In this document: one piece after another, positions 17,368-27,184 of the stretch
Layout: every line of letters begins with the position of its first letter
Position numbering within the stretch: the stretch's first letter is position 1
Assembly (NCBI RefSeq): GCF_052161655.1
Contig: NZ_CP197418.1
Span: 2,852,001-2,916,000 of the forward strand
Source of the DNA: Novipirellula sp052161655
GTDB lineage: Bacteria; Planctomycetota; Planctomycetia; Pirellulales; Pirellulaceae
DNA length: 64,000 nt
Direction: 5' to 3'
The notes under the pieces: model-generated
What the model was told of the DNA's origin: nothing
The model's database searches: none
Seen by the model: only the letters and a program-made list of their open reading frames with translations
Made by a program: the position numbers and the translations under genes

Positions 17368-17529
17368 GATTCATTTGTCCTGTATAAAATCTTCCAGCGC
17401 GTCATCGCCCTCCTGCCCGACATACTCTTCGTAGTCAACGAGCTCGTTCCATCCGCCTTACATGCCCAGTATATCCGCTACCCGCGTCCCAAGGGACGAA
17501 AAGCAAGACAGCCAAAAATGCCCTCGCTG

Positions 17530-17740
17530 CTTTGGCGAGGACTGGGCATTTGCAAATTTGACGTTCATGAGTCGTAAGGTCGGCGTTAATCTTTGGGAGT
17601 TTGAAACGAAAGACAATCGAAGCCTGCGTCAGGCTTATCGGTTTCTCGAACCGTATGCGTTTGCCGAGAAGGATTGGCCGTACAAACAGTTCACCCGCGG
17701 TGGTGCTCGCGAAACAATTCGGACGGAATTAAACCCCCGT
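17530..17740 (+). pseudogene. C-terminal scar of an alginate-lyase-like gene
   Basis: A plus-strand frame reads SRKVGVNLWEFETKDNRSLR then QAYRFLEPYAFAEKDWPYKQ. This is how the C-terminal part of alginate lyase family (PF05426) proteins reads: G-x-D/N-L-W, then the R-S-L/I-R-K-A helix, then the K-x-W-P-Y motif. No upstream catalytic part is present and the downstream frame decays. It sits in the gap between the reverse transcriptase and the DUF4303 gene and suggests insertion or deletion at this spot. Confidence 0.5.
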
Positions 17741-17829
17741 TCGCGAAGACTTCGTCAACGACCAGGGTCAGACGACCGACGCTTCTTTACTGGTCACATT
17801 CACCGCCGCCGGAACTGACGACACTTTGA

Positions 17830-20211
17830 CTACTCCGCGTCGGCGGTCGGAGCGTCCGAGCTGAGTAGTTTGTCCTGAATCAACTGAAGAGGTACGAGTT
17901 CCGTTAATAGAAACTCAAACGTACCGAGCCGATCTAAGATTTCTGGACCGAAGATGCTCAGCGTCCATCTCCAATAAGGTGAGAGCCCTTCTTGCTCGCC
18001 GCCCGAGATGCTCTTGCCGCGGCGAATGAACCCTTCGACCAGGGCGTTCATGGTCCGCGATTCATCGCAATTGGCCGGTTCAAGTGTCACGTTCTTGTCG
18101 TCGTAAAGGTCGCTCCATTCCCTCGACTGAGTTTGCCAGTCGTCTGGTTTGTCCGGCGGTACCGTTTTTCTGACGGTCGATCGGACCTCATACGCTAACT
18201 GGTACTGGCCACACAGCACCGTCGCCGAACGCAAACCGAGACCGCCCGCGGTGATCGGCCAAACCATCCATGCTAACGGAACCTCCTGCAACTCGCCTCG
18301 ATGTCGTTCTTCAATCAGCGACGTCAGTCCGACGTAGATGCTCTGGCCATCGCCGAAGAAGTCGTTCTCGAAAGTCTGTAGAGCCTGATTCGCAGAGTCG
18401 CGATGTTGGTCGCCCAAATCCATCGCCAAACCGAGCCCCCAAACCAAGTGTTTCAACTGGTCGTTGTACGCTAGTACCTTGGCTAGGATCGCGTGCCGTG
18501 CATCAACCTCCTTCCGCGAATCACGCAAGTAAACCTCAAACGCCTCTTGATTGGTTTGCCACTGCCCCGCCTTGGTCAATTCCAAGACGCCCCAACGTGG
18601 ATTCGATGAGGGAAGTTCATCGAGTTGTTCGCCGCCAATCGTCACCGCCCCGCTCTTGTCGTCATTCAGCGATAGACCCACGTCAGCAAGGAACGATTTC
18701 GCAGCAGTAAACGCTGCCTCAACTTCCTTGCCACTAGGGCTAAGGATACAAAGATCATCCAACTGGCGAATGATCCGGACTTTTGCGTTACTGTGAATAA
18801 ATTTTTCGAGCAATCGCATCAGCTTCTCACAGAGCCAATGCGAATACCCCAGTTCCATTGGCACACCGCAACCAGCCGCTTCCACACGATCGACATCCAC
18901 GATATACGGCGTTTTTAAATAACGCTGCGTAAATTCGATTCCGGCGTCAGTCATCCCCAGTCCATTCAGCATGGTGAGCAATGTCGCGTGCGGCACCGAA
19001 GCGAAGTAGTCACGAACGTCGATCTTTAACACATGAAGTGGGGTGTCAGGAAAGGCTGCGCGAAGCAACTCAATCTCAGCATGAACGAGCTTGACCATCG
19101 GATTGACTCCTTCGTCATACCCGTAGCCCATATTCGATGCATCACGAAGCTCGGCTTGTCGGCTAGCACGCAAGCCAACCAATCCCATCACTGATTCTTC
19201 CTCGTCCTCGTTCAAAACAACTTGGTCGGTCCACGGATCTACGGGTTCGTACCAATCTAGCGCCGCTCGGTCTTTCTGCAACGCCAGTATCCGTCTCTCG
19301 TTGAACATGATGACCTCTGGCGCCCCCAGGTCGATCAACTTTTGCAGACGGCTGAGATGACTGAGAATAATGGCTGAGTTGGTGTAACCATCATCGATTG
19401 CGGAGGACCAAAAGTCAGCCGAATGGTTGACGGTTAACAATTCGACAAGCGACATGGTGGGGTATAACCGCCATCGGTTGCGTGTCCAAAGTACTCGAGG
19501 TCGAACACCTTGATCGGGCCACGACCACTGCCGAGGATCCCGTGTGGCGACTCGGATCGCATCGCTCAGTTGACTCGCTAACGCACCATTCTCCTGGAAC
19601 CGTTTGGCCTCGAGTCGCACATCCTTGGGATAGTGAGCGTTCGCGGAAATCCAATGCAAACCGTCAAAGCCTGCAAGTTTCATATCGAGCGACTGCTGAA
19701 GCTTTTCTGCAATAATCGATTGAACCTTTTGGCGATGGTTCGCAAAGGCTGACAATTCGGAACCCAATAGATCAAGTGCGGGTTGCGAGGCCTCGGCGGC
19801 GAGTCCTGCAAGGATTCGCGTCCTCTGAGCCTGCCGTTCATTCATGCGTCCAACGCCTTGGATGTCAGATTCATCCCACTCACTTAAGAAGGCACCGAAC
19901 AGATAGACGACGTTGGCCCGCAGTCGGCCTCGCCGGATTTCCACCAGCAGTTTCTCACGCCAAAAATCAATCAGAGATTGTGGGGCGGCTCGACCTTGGA
20001 AAAGTGCCCTCAGATTTGGCAGATCACGGTGAAGCGGAATCTCGGTGATCCGAACCTTCTTCAGGCCTTCGCATAGCTTCGCGAGACTCTGTAAATCGCT
20101 GCCGCGACCAGCCGACTCTGCCGCTTCGTATTGGCTCAGCAATGACTCACGTTGCCGTGACAGCTCCGCAAGTCGAGTCTTGGTAATGAATTGAATCGTG
20201 GATGCGGTCAT
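17830..20211 (-). CDS. Divergent reverse transcriptase with QLDD active site
   Basis: The 793-residue protein carries a reverse transcriptase palm in its middle: motif A HVLKIDVRDYFASVPHATLL near residue 395, a motif B counterpart GCGVPMELGYSHWLCEKLM near 450, and motif C VRIIRQLDDLCILS near 485, followed by GLSLNDDKS (motif D region). The catalytic aspartates are conserved, but the usual Y-x-D-D is Q-L-D-D, and the motif B PQG is replaced by PME. About 370 residues precede the palm and 280 follow it, without domains I recognise. No group II intron maturase (X/En) domain is evident. The size and extra domains suit the unknown-group/abortive-infection class of prokaryotic RTs rather than intron or retron RTs. 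That grouping is inference. Confidence 0.8.
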   Translation of the reverse strand: MTASTIQFITKTRLAELSRQRESLLSQYEAAESAGRGSDLQSLAKLCEGLKKVRITEIPLHRDLPNLRALFQGRAAPQSLIDFWREKLLVEIRRGRLRANVVYLFGAFLSEWDESDIQGVGRMNERQAQRTRILAGLAAEASQPALDLLGSELSAFANHRQKVQSIIAEKLQQSLDMKLAGFDGLHWISANAHYPKDVRLEAKRFQENGALASQLSDAIRVATRDPRQWSWPDQGVRPRVLWTRNRWRLYPTMSLVELLTVNHSADFWSSAIDDGYTNSAIILSHLSRLQKLIDLGAPEVIMFNERRILALQKDRAALDWYEPVDPWTDQVVLNEDEEESVMGLVGLRASRQAELRDASNMGYGYDEGVNPMVKLVHAEIELLRAAFPDTPLHVLKIDVRDYFASVPHATLLTMLNGLGMTDAGIEFTQRYLKTPYIVDVDRVEAAGCGVPMELGYSHWLCEKLMRLLEKFIHSNAKVRIIRQLDDLCILSPSGKEVEAAFTAAKSFLADVGLSLNDDKSGAVTIGGEQLDELPSSNPRWGVLELTKAGQWQTNQEAFEVYLRDSRKEVDARHAILAKVLAYNDQLKHLVWGLGLAMDLGDQHRDSANQALQTFENDFFGDGQSIYVGLTSLIEERHRGELQEVPLAWMVWPITAGGLGLRSATVLCGQYQLAYEVRSTVRKTVPPDKPDDWQTQSREWSDLYDDKNVTLEPANCDESRTMNALVEGFIRRGKSISGGEQEGLSPYWRWTLSIFGPEILDRLGTFEFLLTELVPLQLIQDKLLSSDAPTADAE

Positions 20212-20290
20212 CAGTATTTCTCACTTGAATTAGAAGTACCGACAATTCTAGTCGATTTCAAATCGGCAAATGCGTCGCTTGGCGTTCATA

Positions 20291-23200
20291 TCACGGCTCA
20301 TTGCGAAGACGTTTGCGTTCCACCAAACGTTTGACCTGTTCGACTTTGGTGGGACCGCCACCTGCTGTCGCGCCAAACCAGGGAGCGATTGCGATCACTT
20401 CGTCGCTGCGGTGATCCAACAAATCAAATTTCATGTTGTAGGACGCCCAACCCATGGACTTGGCATTTTCTTGCAGTTTCGCTGCTAACCGATTGCTTGG
20501 TCCGCTGTATCGAAACGGTTTACTTGGATCGTTGCTGTCAATCTGGTTCCCCTCCCAGGCAAGCAGCGTGTCGCCGACTTCGATACCAACAGCCTCGGCG
20601 GGGCTGTGCGGAGCCACTCTCGTGACCGTCAAACCACCGGCGTAGTAGGCCGGAATCCGATTCTTGTCCGCGGGTCCGAGCGACACCCCAATCTGAAACG
20701 GATCGTTGTACTCGAGATCGGGCGTCGATTCGGCTGGTGCTCGATGTCCCGGCACCGACCGGCCCCAATGTTGATACCAGTGGCCGGCAAATAACGGTAA
20801 CTCTTTTCGCGGATTCAGCGACGGCGTGTTGATGTAATGCGACCTCCCAGTTTCGAGGTCCTCGTCATCAGAGTCGTCGCCGGGATTGGAGACGACAAAC
20901 ACCAACCGGTATCCTTTTCCTGGCTCAACGATCAGCTTCGTGCCAACTCCGTCCTCGACTTCGGGATCGGCATCAGCACAAAACTGGATTCGTTGTCCCT
21001 TGCGAACAGTTGGTTTGTCTCCGATCACGGTTTTGACGGCACCACCAGGAATGGTTTTCTGCTGAACATCGACGACCTTTCCGAATTGCACATCTCCTCT
21101 TAGTTCGGCACGGCGGTAAGTGAAAGCGTTATCAAGCGTCGCGGGTACGCCTGCTCCCGTGGTGCTGCGATAGAAGAACTCGACATCCACAATCTGTCCG
21201 ATCTCGTACGTTTGCTGAGAAGGGATCAATCGAAAGCCCGCTTGAAGCCCGTTTTCCGCAGGCTTTCCCCAGTGAATCGCCGCCACATTCTGCAAGTCCC
21301 TGTCCAAATAATGCTGACGAATCGTGAACGCATAGGTCGATCCTGGCTTAGCGACCTGTGGAACGAGAATTTGCACCGACCAGATGTAGAACCATTCGCC
21401 GATCGCGTTTTCGAAGGATGGGATAAATTCGAAGCGGATGTCTGACGGCAACTGATGCGTTCTGGCGATGCGTTGAAAGCGTTCGAAAGTGGCGTTATCC
21501 ACATCCGCTTCGTTACGCTTCGTTTGCCACAGAGCGATCGCTGCGAGCACTTCATCCAGTGTCAGCGGAGGTAATTCAAGACCGTGACTCCGCACAGTTT
21601 GGTGGATGCCCGCGATCCCGTTGGTTGGTTTGTGAGCAGCGTTGAAACCAGCGATGCCCGTCGCAAGTGGTGCTGCTATTTCGTCGTTGCCAAGCGCCTC
21701 GCTTGGCGTTTGAATCGCAGCGGGTGGTGCGATCGACATGCGGCGAATGGAAACAGGCTCGGATAGCCCATGCGTTTCCAAATTGACTTCCCAGGTCTGA
21801 ATCGTTCCCTGATCGCATCGGTGCCGCACCAGACCGCCCGTCAACTGCCACCCCGCCGGTACGATTCGATTTTTGCTGAAGATCATCGACACCATGCCCG
21901 CTCGTATTTTCTCTGGGAAATCACCGTTGCCCAATTTCCACTGCAAGCATGTGTAGACCTCGCCCGAGGTAAGGGGCGGTTGCGGCCTGCCCTGAGCATC
22001 CTTGGAATGCAGATGGTTAAATTCACGCACAGCCTCAGCAAGAGTTCTTTCGCCGACCAATGGAGTCGCGATATCGTTTTTGACACTCGCTTGGTCACCT
22101 GTCGTGGGATTGGGCTCCATGTCATGGAGTGGACCAACGTCTCCAGAAGCCTTCTCTTCCCCTCTATTCTGCAACGGCTCGAAAAACATAATCGCCAACT
22201 TTCGGCCATCGACAAAACCCGTGGGACGATGAAGGTCGTCTGCATAGGTCGTGGCATCGGGAGACACTTTCTCCGTAACTTCGGCACCTTCGTACAGCAG
22301 AACGGGCGTTCCTTCACGTGTCACAACAAGGAAGGGTGCTGTGGTTGTTGGATCGAGCGAATGTTTCTCTTCGCTGAACGGAATCAACCAATCTCCTGAC
22401 ACTTCCTTTCCTTCATCGATGACCTGATTAAGCGAAGCATAATGCGATTGTGCTTCCCATTGAACTTCGTCTACCTGCCATGCCTTGAGTCCTAGACCCC
22501 GCAATACATAGTGCTGGCTACCGTCGTCCGTTTTATATTGGTCACAAACCAAATCGAAACCTTCTTGCTCAGCCCAGGCAAACAAATCTGCTCGATCGGA
22601 TTCCGACAGATTCCGTCCACGCCAAGCAGTTGGTACTGATTCGGATCGCCCCGTGTCGAGGTCCAGAAACACAGCACGCTCCTGCTCGGTCGCATCCGCA
22701 GCAATCTGCAATGACTGGAGTTGGTTACTCGTCCGCCAGAAAATCTTCGCAAGTATTTGGTTTGGCTCAACGCCTGGAGGTTTCTCCATTGTCATCGATG
22801 GCACATTGACGATTCTAAATGCGGCATCCTCAACCAAGTCCGCACTGTTTGCATCCCACCATTTAGCCCAGCGCTGAGCGTCGCGATGGAGGGCCCGTTG
22901 TTGAAGATAGAGCTGTTGCGGCATCCCGACGCCAAACACTCGACTGAGCCCGAGATCTTGCCCCGTGAGTTCTGCGAGAGCACAGGAAAGTTCGGTCGGC
23001 GCATCGGAGCAACCAATGGCGGCGTCACCTTGGCCTGTAAATCGATTTTGCTTAAAAAAGGAAACCAGATCTTCGTCGATGATCGTGTCGCTCCGTATCC
23101 AATTGCATTTGGTTGACGGAACGCTCGTTCTTGGGATGGCACGAATCAAAGCCGGCACGCCCCGTTTGTCTCCAATTGCCCTTAGCGCAAAAGCAAGTGT

Positions 23201-25318
23201 CGCGATCATTCGGTCGTCGCGTGTTTGGTCAAGTTCGCGAACGATGCTCGGTACGGCAGCCGATCCATAGTTCACTAACAATTGAAGCTCTGATCCCCAC
23301 CGCTGACTTCTTGGCGAGTTCGGGCCACGATCTTCACGCCTATTGAATGCATCAATACTTGATAGCACTTGCTGGATTTCACGTTCCAAGCCTGTTGGCA
23401 TATCGACTTTGGCTTCGGCGATCTTAGATCGATTGGCCTCCGCGAAATACACACCGCCCATGCCTTCGCCCGTAGTAGGGTGATAGAAGGAGACATGAGA
23501 ACTGCCAGTTGTCGTAATCACCTTCGAAAGCGTGAATTCGTGCGTGCCACTCGTCGCCTGGATTCTTTGGCTAGGCTGAATCGGTGTGGGCGTTGGATTT
23601 TCTTCAGGTCCCAAGGTCGTCGTTGAAAAGAAACACAGATCAGCCGTTTTAGCGGATTCAAGCGTGTAGACTCCCTTCACCATCACCGTTGCCCCCACTT
23701 CAAATCCGTTTCCAGAAGATGTCACAGATTGAATTTCGATCTCGTCTCCAACAGCAAACTGCGAATCACCTAAATCGATCTCAACAACATGAGTGGCCAA
23801 GACTGTTGAAGTATCGATGGGATTAGTCGAACGAACAATGTTGACAATTACGTCTCCACCTCGCTGTAATGAGACCTGCCCGTCACTCACTGTTATTCCC
23901 TCGATCGGTCCGTCGATCATCACGACGTAATCTCCGCTTGCGATACGGATCTTTTCACCCGATTGATGAACCCTCAGTCGCTCGACTGTTTCGCCACCCT
24001 TAACAATGCGGATTGGAACGTCATCGACGACCGACTGAATCGTCAGCGTGCCTTTGTTCAATTCCAGCACGATCAACACGCCCGCGAAAAGCAACGAGAA
24101 GGCGAAGGCTGCAGCGGCGATGAACTTGCCGATCGGTGGGCGGCGGCTTTGTTCGGGAGCCAACGCGGCGATGGATTTCGGCAACAGTGTTGTCGTTGGA
24201 TGCTGGACGTGTGCGAGGCAGTCTTCGAGTAGCTCGGCGACCTGTTCGGCCGAGTCAAAGCGGTCACCGGGAGATTTAGCAAGCAACTTCATCACGATCT
24301 GCTCTAGCCACAACGGGATGTTTGCATTGATTTCGCGAATGGAACGTGGCGCGTCATCGGTGACTCGGCGGAGGACGGCGTAGCTGGTTTCGCTGCGGAA
24401 CGGCGGGTGACTAGTACAGAGTGCGTACAACACACAACCGAGCCCAAACAGATCACTGCGGGCGTCAATCGCATCGCCGCGGACTTGCTCGGGCGACATG
24501 TAATGGGGCGTACCGGGATGGAAACCGCTGCGAGTCAAACTGGCGTCGTCGGTGGCGCGGGCAAGGCCGAAGTCGGTCAGCAACGCGCGATCGACACCTT
24601 CATCCAACAAAATGTTCGAGGGCTTTACATCGCGGTGGATCAAGCCTTGGGCGTGCGCGGCGGCGAGTCCTTTTGCAGTATGAGTGCCGATCCGCAGCAC
24701 TTCGCAAACATCGAGCGGCCCATCGCGATCAAGTCGCTGTTGCAGTGAACCGCCGGCAATGTACTTCATCACCAGAAACGGATGCTCGTCATCGGTTTCG
24801 ACGTTGTGAATCGGCACGACATGATCATCAACGACCGCGGCCGCCGCACGAGCTTCCCTTGCAAACCGCTTCCGAGCCGCACCACTGCTGGCCAAATACG
24901 GAGCCAGCAACTTCACCGCCACGGGGCGATTAAGCTCCGTGTCGTAGGCTTTGAACACCACGCCCATGCCACCGCTGCCGATCAATCGTTCGACATCATA
25001 GCGACCAATACGGCCCAACATTTCGGGATGACTGGCCTGCGACAATAGCGTCTTTGCCATCGCTTCGTTCCATGCAACAGGATGCTTCCAACGTTCATCT
25101 GCATCCAGCAAATCGGCGTCCTCGGAATCGTTGACGTCTGCGGTCGATAACCAGCGTTGCATTTCGTCCCATTGCTCGGCATCGGCGGCAAGCCCAGCCA
25201 AGCGACTCTGGCAATACGCACAGGATTCCACATGCCGAGCGATATCGGGGTTGTGCGTGTCAATGTCGTCATCGGCATCGAGCAGATCGTCGAAGGCAAT
25301 GTCATCACATTTCATCAT
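20291..25318 (-). CDS. Giant membrane Ser/Thr protein kinase with HEAT and PDZ domains
   Basis: From the ATG at 25318 the protein has 1,675 residues. In order it shows a zinc-finger-like anti-sigma segment (HVESCAYCQSRL, near residue 35), a Pkn-type kinase domain at about 100-360 (GRYDVERLIGSGGMGVVFKA, LIHRDVKPSNILL, LLTDFGLA), a transmembrane helix near 396-420, and a long extracytoplasmic part. That part includes HEAT-like repeats (GSAAVPSIVRELDQTRDDRM), beta-rich domains and a C-terminal PDZ domain (TVTRVAPHSPAEAVGIEVGD). The start overlaps the end of the ECF sigma gene, so the two are coupled. This pairing is typical of planctomycete signalling, where the kinase probably controls the sigma factor. 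Confidence 0.9.
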   Translation of the reverse strand: MMKCDDIAFDDLLDADDDIDTHNPDIARHVESCAYCQSRLAGLAADAEQWDEMQRWLSTADVNDSEDADLLDADERWKHPVAWNEAMAKTLLSQASHPEMLGRIGRYDVERLIGSGGMGVVFKAYDTELNRPVAVKLLAPYLASSGAARKRFAREARAAAAVVDDHVVPIHNVETDDEHPFLVMKYIAGGSLQQRLDRDGPLDVCEVLRIGTHTAKGLAAAHAQGLIHRDVKPSNILLDEGVDRALLTDFGLARATDDASLTRSGFHPGTPHYMSPEQVRGDAIDARSDLFGLGCVLYALCTSHPPFRSETSYAVLRRVTDDAPRSIREINANIPLWLEQIVMKLLAKSPGDRFDSAEQVAELLEDCLAHVQHPTTTLLPKSIAALAPEQSRRPPIGKFIAAAAFAFSLLFAGVLIVLELNKGTLTIQSVVDDVPIRIVKGGETVERLRVHQSGEKIRIASGDYVVMIDGPIEGITVSDGQVSLQRGGDVIVNIVRSTNPIDTSTVLATHVVEIDLGDSQFAVGDEIEIQSVTSSGNGFEVGATVMVKGVYTLESAKTADLCFFSTTTLGPEENPTPTPIQPSQRIQATSGTHEFTLSKVITTTGSSHVSFYHPTTGEGMGGVYFAEANRSKIAEAKVDMPTGLEREIQQVLSSIDAFNRREDRGPNSPRSQRWGSELQLLVNYGSAAVPSIVRELDQTRDDRMIATLAFALRAIGDKRGVPALIRAIPRTSVPSTKCNWIRSDTIIDEDLVSFFKQNRFTGQGDAAIGCSDAPTELSCALAELTGQDLGLSRVFGVGMPQQLYLQQRALHRDAQRWAKWWDANSADLVEDAAFRIVNVPSMTMEKPPGVEPNQILAKIFWRTSNQLQSLQIAADATEQERAVFLDLDTGRSESVPTAWRGRNLSESDRADLFAWAEQEGFDLVCDQYKTDDGSQHYVLRGLGLKAWQVDEVQWEAQSHYASLNQVIDEGKEVSGDWLIPFSEEKHSLDPTTTAPFLVVTREGTPVLLYEGAEVTEKVSPDATTYADDLHRPTGFVDGRKLAIMFFEPLQNRGEEKASGDVGPLHDMEPNPTTGDQASVKNDIATPLVGERTLAEAVREFNHLHSKDAQGRPQPPLTSGEVYTCLQWKLGNGDFPEKIRAGMVSMIFSKNRIVPAGWQLTGGLVRHRCDQGTIQTWEVNLETHGLSEPVSIRRMSIAPPAAIQTPSEALGNDEIAAPLATGIAGFNAAHKPTNGIAGIHQTVRSHGLELPPLTLDEVLAAIALWQTKRNEADVDNATFERFQRIARTHQLPSDIRFEFIPSFENAIGEWFYIWSVQILVPQVAKPGSTYAFTIRQHYLDRDLQNVAAIHWGKPAENGLQAGFRLIPSQQTYEIGQIVDVEFFYRSTTGAGVPATLDNAFTYRRAELRGDVQFGKVVDVQQKTIPGGAVKTVIGDKPTVRKGQRIQFCADADPEVEDGVGTKLIVEPGKGYRLVFVVSNPGDDSDDEDLETGRSHYINTPSLNPRKELPLFAGHWYQHWGRSVPGHRAPAESTPDLEYNDPFQIGVSLGPADKNRIPAYYAGGLTVTRVAPHSPAEAVGIEVGDTLLAWEGNQIDSNDPSKPFRYSGPSNRLAAKLQENAKSMGWASYNMKFDLLDHRSDEVIAIAPWFGATAGGGPTKVEQVKRLVERKRLRNEP

Positions 25319-25916
25319 TGGATATCTCTGCAAAGGATTTCACTGCGATCTGCAATCGCTTCATCACTCGACTGCGGGCGATGTAGATACTGCCGGGACT
25401 GACACCGAGCTGACTCGCGACCGTTTCGATCGATTGACCAAGTACGGTGGTGCGGTGGAAGGCTTGCCAGGTTGTGTTGCGAACTTGCAAGCGGACCATT
25501 TCGGAAGCTCGCGTAAAGAGCTCGCGACGAACTTCCAAGTCGAATTGGCTTGCCACGTCCGCTGCCGCTTCGACCTCATTCAATTGCCGAGCCGCCTCGT
25601 CACCGCCACTCGCCCACGGTCGATGTTTCCGACGCGTCATATAGTCGATCGCTGTATTGCGAGCGATACGGAACAGCCAAGCTCGAAAAGCACCGCGATC
25701 GTCTCGAGCAATCCAATCGGTGACCGAGCGGGCGACCGCTGACAGCACTTCTTGAACGACGTCATCCGCATCGGCGGCTTGTAATCCAAGCCGGCGTGCC
25801 GATCGGTAAACGACAGGAGCGTAGATTTCCGCGAACTCATCCCAAGCCGCGATGTCCGCCCCATCCTGCAATCGCAGGATTAAGCTGGCACGCGTTTCGG
25901 GTGGGCTGGAAGTCAT
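25305..25916 (-). CDS. ECF sigma factor coupled to the giant kinase
   Basis: The 203-residue protein is an ECF sigma-70 factor. Region 2 reads RRLGLQAADADDVVQEVLSA with RAWLFRIARNTAIDYMTRR, and region 4 reads TVLGQSIETVASQLGVSPGS with IYIARSRVMKRL. Its stop codon overlaps the beginning of the downstream kinase gene, so both are made from one transcript. The first cytosolic zinc-finger-like segment of the kinase could act as an anti-sigma domain. Targets are not visible in this window. Confidence 0.93.
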   Translation of the reverse strand: MTSSPPETRASLILRLQDGADIAAWDEFAEIYAPVVYRSARRLGLQAADADDVVQEVLSAVARSVTDWIARDDRGAFRAWLFRIARNTAIDYMTRRKHRPWASGGDEAARQLNEVEAAADVASQFDLEVRRELFTRASEMVRLQVRNTTWQAFHRTTVLGQSIETVASQLGVSPGSIYIARSRVMKRLQIAVKSFAEISNDEM

Positions 25917-26234
25917 CTAATTTCCGGTCGGGGGTCAGAATCCTGACGCTTCGGTACTCTTGTACGAGGAAGACTCAGCACGCACAGCAATCTTTCACGC
26001 CATTTAGCAATATTTTAAAAATCGCCCGACGACGGGGTTTCCCTGATCGTGCCGTGCAGCATCCCGCCCACCTGCAGGCTGATTTTCACTGCATCACAAA
26101 GATAAGGGAAGCTAAGCTTTCCACACACAACCATACCCCAAATCAATCACCGATCGAGCGAAAGATTTACGCCATCATGTCGGCATGTTCTTTCATCGAC
26201 CGCCGGACATCTATCGCGATGGCCGTGATGTCGT
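25917..26234. other. Intergenic region upstream of the sigma/kinase operon
   Basis: I see no gene or repeat here. The region should hold the promoter of the sigma factor gene, reading leftwards, and the 3' end region of the small membrane protein gene, but I cannot identify convincing -35/-10 boxes or a terminator. Confidence 0.4.
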
Positions 26235-26639
26235 TCAGTGTCCCAGAAATCTGACTAACAGTACAACTCCAAGGGTCACTGTCACGGTGGTTACAAGTAT
26301 GAAGCCGATGACGACAGCAAAGATCGTGGTCCGCATGCGAGGAAACAGATCCCCCTCAACCAGCTTGCCATCAACGAGAACGTTGACTCGGTGCATCGCG
26401 TCCAATTCGACCTCGACTTGATGCCTTTCCCGCTCGCCGATTTGAATGCAACAAGGCCCTCGTTGGATCGGTGTCGCCTCACCTGCGGCGTCAACCGTGT
26501 GTGTCTTAAGGCCTCTTGAAAGCGACGTTTGGACGATCACCGTGTGTATCTCCTCGCGGCCAACTGGAATCGCTCGCCGCCTCATCACCAGCCAGTCAAC
26601 ATCTAGCGGGGGCGGTTCGTAGGGATTGTTGCTTTGCAT
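26235..26639 (-). CDS. Small NPYEPP membrane protein
   Basis: Starting at the ATG at 26639, the 134-residue protein begins MQSNNPYEPPPLDVDW, the NPYEPP opening seen in many small planctomycete membrane proteins. It has a soluble middle (IQIGERERHQVEVELDAMHR, VNVLVDGKLVEGDLF) and one C-terminal transmembrane segment (TTIFAVVIGFILVTTVTVTL). The middle looks beta-rich, as if it binds or covers something at the membrane face. Function is unknown. Confidence 0.75.
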   Translation of the reverse strand: MQSNNPYEPPPLDVDWLVMRRRAIPVGREEIHTVIVQTSLSRGLKTHTVDAAGEATPIQRGPCCIQIGERERHQVEVELDAMHRVNVLVDGKLVEGDLFPRMRTTIFAVVIGFILVTTVTVTLGVVLLVRFLGH

Positions 26640-26835
26640 TGTTTGGATTGAGCACAAGGGCTGTTGTTGTTGATAACATCCGCGAGACGTTCAACGATAG
26701 CACGCAACCAGGTCACTTGGACAATACGTGCAACTTCATGATAGGTGACGCGAACACCCTATCGATAGCGGTCACGTGGCTTTCGTTACGCGGAAACATT
26801 AAAGAGACAAGAACGCTTTCGGCAGTTCTTAGAGG

Positions 26836-26926
26836 GTATCCGAAAAGGGGTCTGACCCTCTCCGGCGAGGAAAAAAACTCAACAAAAACGACTCGCTTCC
26901 AAAGGGTCAGACCCCTTTTCGGATAC
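26836..26926. repeat. Palindromic repeat, family B, copy 2
   Basis: This copy starts GTATCCGAAAAGGGGTCTGA and ends TTTTCGGATAC, with better preserved ends than the copy at 15726-15816. The core is the same sequence in the other orientation (ACTCAACAAAAACGACTCGC here). The match of the cores, not only the palindromic arms, shows the two are copies of one element of about 91 bases. Confidence 0.85.
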
Positions 26927-26997
26927 TCACTTAGTCTTTCGCCTTGGTGGCGTTTGGATTCGGTTGAATTGAGCGTTTTTTGACATGCACTCATTCC

Positions 26998-27068
26998 CGT
27001 GGATCCGTGCGTATCCGTGGCTGACAATTGGGCTCGTTGGTTTGCCACGGATTAACACGAATCCGCAC
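26998..27068. repeat. Palindromic repeat with ATCCGTG arms
   Basis: An imperfect inverted repeat runs from GTGGATCCGTGCGTATCCGT to GGATTAACACGAATCCGCAC, with arms of about 24 bases around a 22-base centre. It lies 70 bases from the family B repeat in a gene-poor gap of more than 850 bases. It is probably another small dispersed element. No coding sequence overlaps it. Confidence 0.6.
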
Positions 27069-27184
27069 TAATTTTGCGCGGTCGCCCTGCTCCTTAAGGA
27101 AAGATGACAAAGGCCAATTCCATGGGATAGTAACCTTTTCAATCGACGCATCGACCTCGCAGGAAGTTCTCGCCACTTCGCCCA

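Noticed and set aside
17371..17465. A protein-like minus-strand segment (NELVDYEEYVGQEGDDALED) just upstream of the DUF4303 gene.
   Set aside because: It has no start codon and a stop directly before it, so it is at most a scar; too short to name.
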